Notes: generated by a model from the letters alone, not told the origin. A stretch of DNA of 64,000 nucleotides from Lyophyllum atratum (GCA_014905825.1 JACGCN010000008.1:310001-374000), one strand, 5' to 3'; counted from the first letter of the stretch, positions 31,992-44,815 are shown. Program-made: numbers and translations.

Positions 31992-34900
31992 TGCGCCGCG
32001 ACTGACCCTGGATGTGTGATGTGTGAGAGGGTGGAGTGACGTCTTCTGGCGCCACGACCGTGCTTTCCCGCTCTGCCGGATGGCCTTGTGACTGTTCAGG
32101 GCGCGTCCCATCGTTCAGAAATGGTTCGTGTGATATCTCGAGAGTGTTCTGTAAATTTCCGTCGCGTTCCGTCTGAGGCGCGTGTAGATTTGCTTTGTGG
32201 TCCCGCCACGCCTTGAGGACGAGTGGCGCGTTTTTCATATCGGTTGCTGTTAACCATTCGTCTGATTCCGGACCAAATCCGGTGAAGCGTACCTTGTACT
32301 CGCGAGCGCGTCGCCCGCCTCTGCGTTTTTGGAAACGCTCGCTTACTATTGCATCGACGTCCCATTCCTCGAGTTCCACAAAGTCGGCACGATTGAGACG
32401 TCGCGAGGGTCGCTCTCCGAATTGTTCAGGTGATGTTAAGTACCGTTCCAGGTGAGCGATGTTTATGATAGGGTGGGTCCCATATGAAGCCGGCATGCGA
32501 AGCTGATAAGTAACAGGGCTTAGCTTCCGAATTATCTCAAAGGGGCCATCATATTTCATAAGGAGTTTCTTACCTCTCCCTTTCTCCTTCTTGAGTAATT
32601 CCAGGGAGTGGGCATTGAGTACCACCATATCGCCTTCCTCGAACTCCGTAGTAAGTCGACCTTTATTATATGCGCGTCTTTGATGAACTTGAGCTAGTAG
32701 TAGTGCTTCCTTGGCTCGAGTGCGCTCCGCATTGAAATGATCGACCATAACAGCCGCCTTCTCGTGAAGCAGATCGGGGTCGTCAACTGCCTCCTCCGAT
32801 GGTCTGGGAACAGAGCTCGGATTCACTAAGATCGTTGAACCCGTGATAGGTGTATATCCGCGCAGTAAGTATGCTGGTGCGAAGGTCGTAGCTGTGTGGG
32901 GAGTCGAGTTGTAACTGAGGGCCAAGGCGTCAAGGTACTTGGACCAATCGTCTCTTGATGGTCCGATGTATGCGCGTAGTGCTATCTCCAGCGTCTGATT
33001 AAGTATCTCGGACTGTCCGTCAGCCTGTGGGTGGAAAGCGGTGGTCAAGGCGCGTGTCATACCCATCAGACGACATATCTCTTTCCAGAAGTCGTTCTTC
33101 CAGCGGGTGTCACGATCCGTTATGACTTGACGAGGGATTCCATATTGCGAGATAACATGCTTGAAGAATAACTCAGCGGTTTCGTCTTCTGTGATAGTAA
33201 CTGTACACGGAATAAATATTCCATATTTAGTGAGTTTATCGACAATTACCAAAATGTTATCAAACCCCTCTGAATTCGGAAGTTCGGGAATGAAGTCCAT
33301 CGTTACTACTTCGAAAGGCTGCGAGGGAATCGGGATTGGTTGTAATAACCCCTTAGGCGGGTCGCGGCGTGGTTTGGATTTTTGGCATATGTCGCATGTG
33401 GTGACAAAGAGCTTTAAATCGCGCGACATCCTTGGCCAATAGTGAGTGGCGGCCAGACGGTTATACGTCTTGTGGTAGCCGGCGTGTGCTGCCTCGCTGA
33501 CTGTGTTGTGTACCTCATTCATTACTAGACTCTGAAGATTTTTCGGAACGCAGAGACGATTGTTACCTTGCCAGTCCTCAAAAAATATCAAACCGTCGTC
33601 ACTGTAGTGATATTGAGGGTATCGAGGATTTGTCCAGTTCCGTTCGCCTTTCCATTCCTTGATCACCTCGCTGTAATGCGGATCGAGCTGATAAGCATGT
33701 ACCCAATCATTTAGTTCCTCTTTTGAGAGGCTAACCATTACAGAGTATGATCTCGAGGTTACATAGGGGAGATCGATGTCATTCAACGCTGAGTTGAAGT
33801 CGAGATAGACAGGGTCAGTGTTGATAGCCGATGGTGCCTGATCCCAAGATTCCTCGGCTTGTACAAATCGGGAAGCCACGCTTAACAGCCGTTCTTCGAA
33901 CCGATCTCCGAGCTCGAGATACATATCCTTCATGGGATCGTCGGGGCTTGACAGGGTGAGTGTCCTGATGTCATCAGTCTTTGGTCCCGAAGTGATGGGC
34001 ATCCTTCTTCGTAGTCGAGAGATGGGGTCCACGTTGGAATGTACGCGTCCCGCGCGATGGATGATTCGGAGCGTGGGATACGCAGCAAAAACGGTGCCCC
34101 AGGTGAGTAATCGCCTATTTACGTTCTGAAACGTCTTGCTCCAAGTAAGCGCTGCGTGGTCCGTGATAGCTAGGATATCCCCCCCCTCAAGAAAAGGCTG
34201 AAATTTAATTAAAGCCTCTTTCAAGGCTAGTGCTTCGCGCTCCGTTGGCGAGTAGTTCCGTTCGGCGGACTTTAATACTCGAGACCAATAGCTTACCACG
34301 CGCTCTACGTGAACTATAGTATCCTCAAACCCATATTCCTGGCTCGGGGACATCGTTTATCTCCTTGGATAGGGAAGGAACCAGGGAAGGGACCTGCTCG
34401 TTATTCTCGTAAGCCTTGAGAAGTCGGTCGTACACCCGCGTACCCCGAAGATCCCGGATACTGATTGGTTGGACTTGCTGCAGTATGCCCGCGAGGCCGT
34501 AATCGCAGGCGTCCGTGTACAACCGATAAGGTTTCCCTTCGACGGCGTAACCTCGAACCGGTGCGTTTGTCAAGACTTGCTTGCACAGATCGAATGCTTC
34601 CTGGTGTAGTTCGGTCCAAATCCAATCCGTTCCTTTCTTTAGCAGCTGGAACAGGGGATGAGCGATCCAGGCATAGAATGGGACATAGGCGGAAAAATAG
34701 ACCATCATTCCCAGAAACACCTGAAGTTCGCCGGGGTTTCTTGGGACATCCAGATCAAGGATGGCGTCTACTTTCTCCTTGTGAGTGGATAAGCCTAGTC
34801 GCGATACCTTCTGACCTAAGAGCAGTAGCGATTGATAGGCGAAATGACATTTAGAAGGTGACAGCGTGATATTGGCCTCCGCAATGGCGGAAAATACTTG

Positions 34901-37383
34901 ATCGAGGTGCTTCAGGTGATCCTCGAAGGTGAGAGAGAATATAACGATGTCGTCGATGTAAACTAATGTAAAAACCCAAAGGTATGGCGCCAGAACCTTC
35001 TGCATTATGCGTTGAAAAACGCTGGGGCCGTTCCGGTATCCAAACGGCATACGACGAAACTGCCACAAACCTCGATGAGTTCTAAAGGCTAACTTTTCGG
35101 CAGCGTTATCTGACATGGTCAATTGCGTGAATCCTGCTAGAGCATCGAGGGTGGTGAGCCATTGCGACCCTGTGAGTGCCTGCAATATATCTTCTTGTTT
35201 AGGGATGGGGAACTCATCAGGAATGACCATCTCATTGAGCTTTCTTAGATCGATAACCATGCGTGGTTTGCCATTTCGGTATACGATGAAAACCGGCGCG
35301 GCCCAAGGGCTCTTTGAAGGTTCAATTACGCCGAGTTTAATCCAGGAATCCATTTGCTTATCAATAACCTCTCGTTTAGCAGGGGACGCGGGAAACGGGG
35401 GTAAGGATACCGGTTGTGCATTAGGCTTCATAGAGATTTCTACCTTTTCATCGTAATTCCCGAGTCGTCCATCTAATCCGAAAGCCTTCTCATTTTTCAG
35501 AATGACTCCTTCTAATTGCTTTCGCTGATCCGCGGTTAGATCCTTGGAGATTTCTACCTCGGCAAGTAGTCGTGAACTTGGCACGGAGTCTTCAGGTGGC
35601 TCAGAAGTCTTAGGTCCTCCTTCCAGTGGTTCCTCGGCTAGTGGATCATCGTCTTCTGTAGCGTTGCGCTGGGCTTTAGAAGAGATTTCGGTTTGGCTGC
35701 TAACCGTGTTGGATACCGAAGATTCTTGTATGTTACTAAGTGATTGAATTAGAAGGGCGTGTTTCTCAATAGCGTTTCTCTGTTCCTTAGACAAATTCTC
35801 TTCTCTGTCTAACCAGTTTCTAGGGTTTCGAGCAATTCCCAACAACTGTCCTTCCGCGATGATAATTGGGGATGCCGAGAAGTTGGCTATATGAAGAACG
35901 GGAGAATCTCGAGAGATTAAAGAATCAGCGCTGCCATACACATCCTCAGGATTACTGGTGTGCTCAAGGTTTCGTTCCACGAAAAGGGTTTTCGCGTTGG
36001 GGGGAAACGAAACTCGTAAGGGAATCATTCGGCTGACCTCAGGTGGGATGACCATTCTTTCAGCGGCTCTTACTTCCGAGTTTGCTAGCCTGTGACGATG
36101 CAGCCTCTTAATCCTCTGACTTTTGCGATGAGCTCGATTGCGAGGAATGGAAGTTAGATTCCGCTGTGTTCGAATCTGGAATGCATGACCGTCTTCATTA
36201 ATGAGGGAAGGTGAGGTAGAGTTATCGACCTTGATGCGGCGTCCTGAGTCTCCAAACGTAATGTAGGCCTCGCCGTTCTCTCTGACAACTGACAACGAAT
36301 ACTGATCTGCGAAGTCGTTCCCGAGGATAAAAGGAGTGGTCATTCCCTTCACTACGTATGCTTCAACACTGAGTTTAATCGGGCCGTCGTCTGTGTGGAA
36401 GAATAGATCTATATCGACAAATCCCGAGATGGAACTTGTACCAGTGACTTGAATGAGATTTATCTTCTGTCCTAGACGAGACTTGGGCTTCAGAGTAAGC
36501 GATTCTAGCGTTTTCTGCGATGTAAGCGTAATGTCCGATCCTGAATCTAGGATAACATTAATAGGGTCGAGATCGATACCACCTATGGTAGCCGTAGTTT
36601 GAGTCGCGCGAGATCCCAAGAAGGAGCATCCAGGAGGGCGAGCCATCAGTTTCTTGAGTTCTATAACTCTTCCATTGGGGTTTGAGTTGGAATCTCCTCT
36701 AACCAGATAATTAGTAGCGTTGATTTCCTTAGCTAGCCGCCTACGTGACCTTCGATTAAGAGGAGGTTTGGAGTTATAAGGTGCGCAAAAGGTGTTGAGA
36801 GTGCGTGAAGATGTTCCCGAGTCTTGATTATCCGAATCCTGATCTATCGTGTTGCCGGTGTAACCCTCCAGGGCCGTCGAGTCTTCGGACTCCTTGGTAG
36901 TCTGGAGGGAATAATCAAAATCCTGGCTGAGATCCTCAATTTCGGAGTCTAATCCATAATAAAGGTCATCATACTCCCTTTGTGCCTCGAAAGCATCATC
37001 CGAGGTGGTTGCAAGATTCGCTCTCGCCGCTCGATTACTCTTGAAAGCGTGTTTGCACTCGTTGTCCCAATGTTTACCGCTACCACAGTGTCGGCAGGGT
37101 CTTGCTCCTTTATCCTCGGGAGTAGATCCTCTTCGAGTGATATTAGAGTCGTCCTTGGGGTATTTAGGGGGTTCAAGTGACTTGTACGCGCCGATCAGGT
37201 TTGTCCGGGCGTTGTAATTAGTATTCCTGGGTTGGTCCCGGTAATTGGTAGGCGACCGATAGTTATCGACCCTTTCAGATCGTGGAGAATCTAATCTCAT
37301 TAGGGTGTCCTCGTGGAATCTGATAGCCGACTGGAATTCAATTACATCCACGTAGAGCTGAGTTGTGAGTACTGTGTTCCAGT

Positions 37384-37909
37384 TAGTGTTTGAAGGTCCG
37401 GTTGGGTCCGGTTTTTTGACCTAAAATTGAACAACTGCGACTGCGACCGGTTGCTGAAGTTCGGAAATTGCTACAACCGCAACCGCAACCGGTTTCGACC
37501 GGTCTGCAACCGGTTGTGCTCACGTAGCCTATGTTATCAGAATTGACTACTTTTTAGCTTCAGAATGAGTCCGGGGTCATCAAAAACGGTCAAGAATTGA
37601 CCAAGTTATGGTAAGAATGGTGACTTGGGTGTAAATCTGTTGCTTCAAATATGTGGTGATAGTATTTTGATCATAACTCATCCAATTCTTGACCCATTTT
37701 GGTCATTTCAGGCTCAAAATGGCGGGGATAGGGTGCTCTATAAGGTTATATACCCTGCACAGCCACAACCGGTTGCAACCAGTTGCGCAACCGCGGTCTT
37801 TGTGTTTTCAATTCGCAGCAACTGCGACCAGCGGTTGCTTTGCAACCGGTTGTGGTCCGGTTGCAGTTGCGGTTTTTTGCGGTTGCTGCAACCGGACCTC
37901 GAAACACTA
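37384..37909 (+). mobile_element. hAT MITE family 1 (526 bp), TSD gttccagt
   Basis: Duplication gttccagt at 37376-37383 and 37910-37917. It is inserted in the gag region of chromovirus I. Removing it joins the flanking frames to match the element II Gag without a gap. Confidence 0.94.
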
Positions 37910-39757
37910 GTTCCAGTTGGCTGGGGCTCCTTCCATTATCTCCAGAATCATTTCAGAGTCATCGAGGGTGTATACCGTGTTGAGTAGTTCCGCCTTACGA
38001 ATATAGTATTCGCTGGGTGTCTCGCGTGTATGACCGCTCTCTCTGTAAGCCGCTCTAACGGCTCTCGCCTTCTGTTTATCCAGCCACTTCCTGTTCATGT
38101 AGTAGGTAGAGATACATTTACGGAGGGTATTCCAGTCCTTCTCCACCGTATCACGATAATCCCCTGGGAGTGACCAATACCAGGTTTCTGCGTTTCCTTC
38201 CAACCTCCGAGGTACCACTGTACCGAGTTGCGTGAAAACCGCTGTTGACATTTTGGCGAGATTATTGACTTTGGACAACCAACGGACTATGGTATCGGTA
38301 TTACCGTCCCATTTCGGCACGTTCTCGAATTTGAGCTTGAGGTCGAAATGAGGTTCGGGCTGTGGGCGGGGACGTCGATCGTCCTGGAGGCGATCTCTTC
38401 TATGATGCCCGTTACCACCGTTCCCGTCGTCATCTCCTCCTCCACCATTGTCGTCGTCTCCTGGAGGTCCCCCTGCGCGCCTATGATTATCTTCTCGTCC
38501 CTGTCGTCCGTCGCGTGACATCCGGGAAGGAGGTCGAAAGTTTCTTGGAGGGCCGTTGCTTCCCTCGTCATCGGAGGGTTCGTCGCCAGGTGGATCGCCT
38601 CCTGCGCGCTGCATTCTGTTAGCACGAGATGCCGATGATACTGGCGTACCTTGCATCCGATCTCTGTTCAGATTATCAGAATTCTCGCTATTATCTCCCA
38701 AGAGTTCTCTCATCCTAGAGGTCGGTGGGCGAGCTCCAGCCTGCTGCATTCTCCTCCCCTGTAGGGTTCGCGCCATAGCGTCGCTCTGGTGGTAGATATT
38801 TGAAGTGCGACGCGTTCTCGGTCCTCCGCTCTCCATTCTTGCTTGTTGATGATGCCTCTCGTTATTACGAGTATGGTTGTCGAGATGTGGTGGAAGATCG
38901 CGATGATTGCGTTGAGTCTCGGGAATGGGAGTTTCTTCTTCTTCAAGTAAGGTAGCCAGCTCCGGGTTTCGCGGAACGTCAGTGTTGAAATTATAGTGCT
39001 CGTCGAATATTGACAAATACCTTTCGACTTCAGTTCTGAAGCAAATCCCGGCAATCTCGAATTCATTCTCGAAGTAGAACTCGTTAACATCACCCTTGGG
39101 TCCCCATAGAGGGAGTTTGGGGACAGGAGTTCCACCGGCTAAGAGTAGGTCCGAGAGTTTCTGTCGTACTCGAACTAGAAAAGAGAGAATAGCGGCGTAG
39201 TGCTCACGTTTGACTGAGAATGCGAAGCCGTCGAGGGTTTGGACCTTGAGACAGTCTGAGAAAAGCAGATCTAAGAGCTTAGATTCGTGATCAAAAATGT
39301 CCTTTAATAAGCGTCGAGAGAATACTTTACAGCTGAGCAAGAAACGCTTGTCGAAAGCCTCGGCACCGATCTCTAGCGCATTACCACGCCTTTCTACTAA
39401 CTCCCTGTTAGAGCGGTAGAGATGGAAGGCGCCCAGAGTTGGTACATCAATCACGGTCGGTTCCGGATCTCCAAGGAATTCGTCCGGTTTGATTGCAGGC
39501 GACATTTCGATGAGTCTGGGGAGGTCAAAAAAAACGTTAGAAGCAATACGGTCAGTAGTCGCTGTTGTGGGAATCGAAAGTTCTGGTGAATTTAGAGGGG
39601 ACGAACCTTCCATAACTTCCATGGTTGCCGTGGCCATGAATATCTGAGGGGTGTTGGTTGTTTGTTGAATAGAATAGTAGGGTTGCTTTAAAAGCTGGGG
39701 TTGATGATTGAAACTGAGGTTTGACAGGAATTCTCAGTTTCCGGGTGTGTCCACCAA

Positions 39758-40429
39758 TGTTGCGATCCAGAGTTAATCTAGCGTAGATTAGATAGCAACG
39801 ATATCCGCCGGTTCTATATTTAGAGATCCGTCAAATCTTACTGTTCTAAGTACAGATGCGTGAACTTATCCCAAGACGTCTCACTGACGTTTGGCGAAGT
39901 AACAGTTACTCTGTTAGTTCTTTAATAAGTGAAATACGCGTCGGTCCTTTGCAACCTGCAAGATAAGTCTTTATGATCACTCAATTGTAGAGGTAAATAG
40001 GATTGATTCGAAGTACCGAATACAGTAGTAGACTAAGCCTTTATATACTACTGAGGAGGCTATGCTCATGAGTCAGTGTGAGTGTAAGGGGGACCGGCAC
40101 CTTGTGCTTGCTAGAAGATTCTTCAAAGGGCGTGAAGAATCTCGAGCACACGCGATGGATCCATCCGAGCCGCCGGAACCGGCTGAGGCTGTTGCCAAAC
40201 AAACATCCGGTGTTTGGCGGATCCCGAGATCCGAGATATTGTTCGGCATCTCGCAAGTCCCTGGCATCTCTGACTTCATATCAATCTTGCGAGATTGATC
40301 CGGGTTTCTGAGATAAGATTGAACGCGTCTATCAGCGCGTCTCAATTCCTTTGTTATTCTTAAGTGCGTCTTAACTTCTAATTGACAAGGCTAGCCTTAA
40401 GGTATGTGCTCATACTACATCCCATGACA
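39758..40429 (-). repeat. 5' LTR of chromovirus I
   Basis: 672 bp, tgttgcgatcc..cccatgaca, uninterrupted. It carries the empty site of the 808-bp MITE found in the other LTR. Flanked on the right by gctaa (40430-40434). Confidence 0.93.
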
Positions 40430-40449
40430 GCTAATATCCTTGCTTCTAG

Positions 40450-42473
40450 TTCGGTACCGAACTCGAGTGGTTCTACAAGTTAGACTCTGCTGTCCAGCGC
40501 AGTGCCTCTCGACCGGCTCCTATCAAGCATCTCACGCACTCTGAGTACTCGGCGCTCGCACCATCAACGCTATTGGACATGTTGAAGACATATGCCTGCA
40601 TCTTGGTTGTAGACGAGCCACACACTGACGTAGGTTTCACTCGGGATGTGTTCAATAATTTTTGTAGGCTGGATGAGGCGACAACCATACAGGGTGCCGA
40701 TTTCAATTACCGCTAACCTTCATCGCATCTAACGCTGATTTTCAGACTTTTCCGTTCCTGATGGCCCGACGTATCGCAAGGGAAGCGTTTTAGACCTATT
40801 GGAGGCTTCTCGTTTGCCGAATCCGCCGGCTCTCAGCGCACTGCATCTCCCATCTGCGTATGACATGTATCCGAACCTCCCATTCTCTAGCGACTGGGCG
40901 GTGTGGCAACAGGTGCAGGGAGAAGCCTACTGCCGCTTTACTGACCTTTATCCCATCCCACATCTTCGTTGGGGCATTGCATCCACAGGGTCCGCTTATC
41001 ATTATTGGCACTATGACGCTAACGGCTTGATGACGTTTATAAAACTCAAATGCGGAAGAAAGTTATGGTACATCGCCGTTCCCAAAGACGGCGACTTTAC
41101 CATCTTCATGCAACCTGACATAATGACGAAATTTGAGCTCAACGAGTCCAACCAGGACCTGTGGGATGTATACGTGGTTGTCCTCCACCCTGGTACGACT
41201 CTGTAAGCTCCCATATATTTGTATTATCGTGATATACGGTGTTGATGCCCTTTGAAGCATCATGCGACCTACCCTGCCACATTGTGTTATCACACCGGAA
41301 CCGTCATTCTGTTCAGGAGGTCATTTCATTGCTGTTTCCACCATCCCGTACACCATCGTCGGGGCATATAATCACTCAATTGGCGCTAGCAGCTACACAA
41401 ATACGGACCATTTCAACGCCTCGCACTCTGCTCTCATGAGGCTGCTAGTCTTCTATCAGCTAAAACTTTTTGCAGATCCTCCTGAGCGTATGTATCTCAT
41501 CCACCTATACTTGTTTTAACGGCTCACGTGCAGCAGCGAGCCCTCATATGCCAGACCTATCTACGTGGGACGGTTTCTTGGTCGTCATCTACTTGTGCAT
41601 CTATTTCGAGATCGTCAGTGCTCTCATCGGGTGGGATTACGCAGACGATGTACGTGGTTTCGAAGCTTCCATCAAAAACAGGAGCAGGGCCCGCCAGTTA
41701 CTGTTCGAAGTATTTTCCCGGTACACGTATGTTGGACCCGAAGGATCCCTCACGGGCATGGACGCCTTTTATAAGATTTTTTCGGTTTTCCTCGCACATC
41801 ATGCCCGCTTGCTTGTCCGATACAAGCATCTGGCAGTACAGCGGAAAGTAGAAGGCATTAATGGAAGGACAACTGTGGCTGATGTTTCGTCGGATGTTTA
41901 TCGGTGCATTCGTGGAGGACCTGCATGGTTATTTTATTCGGATAGCGCTGCTGTAGATGGACCGGCGTCTTTCGCTTGGCATGGGCCAGTCTATGATATT
42001 CAGCTGAACAGCAAGCAGCAGGAATACGGTGCGCTTGTTGTTTTATGTTCGCTTTGCAGTATTATCGCTAATCTTTATGCTCAGTATTTCCTTACGCCTC
42101 CGGCTACGTATACGGTGACATCGACATGGCGAGGAGTTTGGGTTTCAAAATTAGCCCTGAAGATGTCTCCTTTCTCAGTGCTGATCACGAGCTTAGCGTT
42201 GATGGTGACGGTGAAGGCGATGATACAGACGACGATAATGATGGAGATGTAAGTCACCTCGGCTGTTGTTGTTGTGGGGGCTTATTTTTTGATATCAACA
42301 AGCAGGACAACGAATTATCGGATGACGATGGAGAGCATAGCGATGTTGCGAGCGATGGCGAAAATTCCGATATGGGTTATCCCGACCGTCGAGTGACGTC
42401 ACTTAAGCGTGCTCGCAGCACCTCTGGCTCACAGGACGACCTGGCTCCCAAGAAAGCTCGTCAGGTTCAGTAG
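40450..42473 (+). CDS. Gene B, 3' exons 6-11: JmjC (cupin) Fe(II)/2OG oxygenase domain
   Basis: Exons 40450-40693, 40746-41202, 41258-41487, 41534-42028, 42085-42248 and 42303-42473 continue the frame from 18583 and complete a protein of about 1,270 residues. JmjC signature: GSAYHYWHYDANG gives the HxD iron ligands (about His853, Asp855), followed by KLKCGRKLWY; then IMRPTLPHCVITPEPSFC gives the third His (about 925) and GGHF. All three iron ligands are present, so oxygenase activity (protein demethylase or hydroxylase) is plausible. The substrate is unknown. The tail is acidic (DDTDDDNDGD) then basic (LKRARSTS, PKKARQVQ), consistent with nuclear location. No stop or frameshift was found. Confidence 0.75.
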
Positions 42474-42601
42474 GATATACCTGTTCTTTACCGTTGTATG
42501 CTGTAAAAATGTGAAAGACTGTATCAAGAATTCCAACAATGCTTCTACCGCGTCCAATTGGGGAATACATTAATATTTGTTTGTATGCATATACTTTTTT
42601 C

Positions 42602-43207
42602 TAGTGTTAGGAGGTCGTGTTGCAGCAACCGCAAAAGACCGCAAAAAGACCGGACTGCAACCGCGGTTGCTACAACTTCAGGTTGCAGTTGCTGGGATTT
42701 GAAATACGCACAAAGACTGCTAGCAACCGGTTGCGACCGGTTGCGGCCCGGAGGTTCGGATCAGCGGATAGCCCTTTAAAAACGCGTGAAATTGACCCCT
42801 GGATCATCAAAAATGGTTGAGAATTGAAGAAGTTATGATCAAAATAGTGTCAGCATGCTCTAAAATGACATCCATTCACTATTTTAGTCATATCTCTGTC
42901 AATTCTTGGCAGTTTTGGGAGATCCAAGAATGAAAATCATCGTGAGATATATGCAAAAACGTCTGTAGCAATGGTTAGACATTAATGCTAGTGCTTCTAG
43001 TTGAAAATGCACAATAAATAAGCAATTTACATGTAAATACACATTAATTCATCCTAATTCGTCTAAATCAGTTGCAACTCGGTTGCAACCGGTTGCAACC
43101 GGTCGCAGTCGCGGTTGCTACATTTGGGAATGTGTAGCAACCGGTTGCGGTTGCGGTTGCTTAAAAAACGGTCAAAAGACCGGACCCGACACGACTTTAA
43201 AACACTA
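42602..43207 (-). mobile_element. hAT MITE family 2 (606 bp), TSD cttttttc
   Basis: Starts TAGTGTTAGGAGGTCG, and its inverted end starts TAGTGTTTTAAAGTCGTGTC. Duplication cttttttc at 42594-42601 and 43208-43215. Dense in gcaaccggttgc repeats. Same length as copies at 49176 and 51336, but somewhat more diverged. It lies about 130 bases after gene B. Confidence 0.92.
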
Positions 43208-43215
43208 CTTTTTTC

Positions 43216-43541
43216 TCTATGTTCCCCACTGGGCCGGCCGTCTACGTGGCTTCGACCTCCACGCGGGTCCAGCACACGTAGCTCTGGGCTGGCCCATGTT
43301 ATATTCCTTCAATGTGTGGTACTATGAACAGCTGCGAGGGTATGAAACAGTGCTTTGCGTCCCGAACCCTACACACCTCGTCACCTACTCTTTGCGTATG
43401 CGGGACATGGGGTGCCGACGTGTACTAGGGTGGCTGCTTGCGCCGTCGCTTGCTCTGTGAACCACCCCCATGACTGCAACGCGTTCCAACATGTCGTCGT
43501 CTCCTTTGCACAATTAAATCATGTCCACATGCGGCCTGACA
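43216..43541. other. Intergenic, no gene seen
   Basis: Spacer between a family 2 MITE and a fold-back MITE. Short open frames on the plus strand cross the MITE boundary and are not credible genes. Confidence 0.5.
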
Positions 43542-44059
43542 CACAAGGTGCCCAGGATGATATTTTGATAAAACAAAGTCTGAAAATATTGTGAAGGTGC
43601 TCTTTGTGAGGAGCCACTATGATAAGTGAACATATGGTAGAGCGAATTTTGTATTTTGTTGACAATCATAGTGTAAACAAATCCAGAATTCATTTTTCAA
43701 TCATATGCAAAAAATCTTCACAATATTTTCACAATATGATCAGTGAAGATTTCATAATATGTTTACAATATGGTCAGTTATTCAGAATATTTTCACCATA
43801 TCTTCAACATAGTTGGAAATACCTCCCTATATTGTGAATATATTATAAAATCTTCACTGATCATATTGTGAAAATATTGTGAATGTTTTTTAACATTTTT
43901 TTAGATAATTAATTCTGAATTTGTTCACACTATGATTTTCAACAAAATACAAGTTTTGCTCTATCATATGTTTACGTATCATAGTGGTTTCTCACAGAGA
44001 GCACCTTCACAATATTTTCAGGCTTTGTTTCATCAAAATAGTGTCCTGGGCACCTTGTG
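43542..44059. mobile_element. Fold-back MITE, 518 bp, 3-bp TSD aca
   Basis: Termini CACAAGGTGCCC..GGGCACCTTGTG. Duplication aca at 43539-43541 and 44060-44062. Sister copy of 6789-7297, with the same near-complete inverted-repeat structure and shared blocks (GCCTGAAAATATTGTG-like arms). Confidence 0.88.
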
Positions 44060-44718
44060 ACACGCTGTAACCGACCCACACTTTTGGCTAGCTTGTGGAC
44101 CCCACACTGGGTACGACACCGAGCTCAACGACTCCACCATGCGTTGACATGTCTCACCTTGACCATAATGCAGGCTAGCCCAATTCATCTCGTTACGTCA
44201 AGTAATTCTTCGACATTCTTCTTGTCCGTTGATCTTCCAATCTCGAATCCATTGCAATGCGCTGTCTTCTTTGGTACTAAACATTTGCATCTGTCTCATG
44301 GAATTGCGCGTAGCTACATTAACCCGTGCGATCCCGTATATCATAGCGGCAATGGTTAGCTAACGCCCGTAGTGTGCATTTGATGCATGTACGTAGCACG
44401 GAACCCCCACATGTTCCTCATCGGGACCATCCGTGGGTAATATCACTATCACTATCACTACTTGCACCTATGCATACCCTTCATCTGCACCAGAATCTAT
44501 ACAGGTATGCCGTGTCATCTATGTCATGACAATCGAATCCACACTTTTGAAATCGCTCACGCAAAAACATTTTAAGGTTCAAGGTAAAAATGAGTTTCAA
44601 GTCAGGATAGGCACACACCCAGAATAAGAGTCTTAAGTGGGCATTGGTACCAGCTACACCATGCGCCAATATCACACCCTGGCAGTGCTGAACTCACAGC
44701 GTCATACCCACAAGACTG

Positions 44719-44815
44719 TCTGTACCGCTGTTTACGTAATGATTTACCATCGTGACTTCATCTGTTCTCACGGATCTGAGCCAACCTTGATGGTCTGTAC
44801 CTCTGTTTACATAAT
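44719..44815 (+). promoter_or_regulatory. Two spaced motifs upstream of Helitron Rep
   Basis: tctgtac-cgctg-tttacgtaat (44719-44740) and tctgtac-ctctg-tttacataat (44794-44815). The second ends 70 bases before the possible Rep start at 44886. 'cgtgactt' and 'cacgtgag' strings follow, as beside gene B copies. The remaining sequence from 44063 to 44885 holds no gene. Confidence 0.5.

Larger units (their letters stand above)
31414..39637 (-). pseudogene. Gag-Pol of chromovirus I, broken by two MITEs and a frameshift
   Basis: Minus-strand polyprotein parallel to element II. Gag starts at 39637 ([13 protein letters not shown]). It is interrupted after EGAPANWN by the MITE 37384-37909 and resumes with VIEFQSAI. 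CCHC knuckle CRHCGSGKHWDNEC, protease ILDSGSDITLTS, reverse transcriptase with YIDD, RNase H (LYTDACDYGLAG). Near 34330-34350 the frame breaks after PEPGIW and reopens one frame over (EDTIVHVERVVSYWS). Integrase (AGYHKTYNRL, DRDTRWKNDFW) and chromodomain (AIVSERFQKRRGGRR, SDEWLTATDMKNAP) follow. The MITE at 31466-31991 then interrupts the C-terminus, whose original stop is at 31414-31416. The frameshift would disable pol even without the MITEs. Confidence 0.92.
18635..40429 (-). mobile_element. Chromovirus I (Ty3/Gypsy LTR element) with nested insertions, TSD gctaa
   Basis: The duplication gctaa lies at 18630-18634 and 40430-40434. The element runs TG..CA, with a 5' LTR on the right (39758-40429, 672 bp) and a 3' LTR on the left (18635-20117, 672 bp plus an 808-bp MITE). 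Next to the right LTR, on the minus strand, is ttggtggacacaccc, a possible primer-binding site shared with element II. A C-rich tract (G-rich on the coding strand) lies beside the left LTR at 20118-20130. Insertions into it are element II (20536-30628), two 526-bp MITEs (31466, 37384) and one fold-back MITE (19076). By eye the LTRs differ at one base, so it is very young. It sits in an intron of gene B. Confidence 0.93.
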
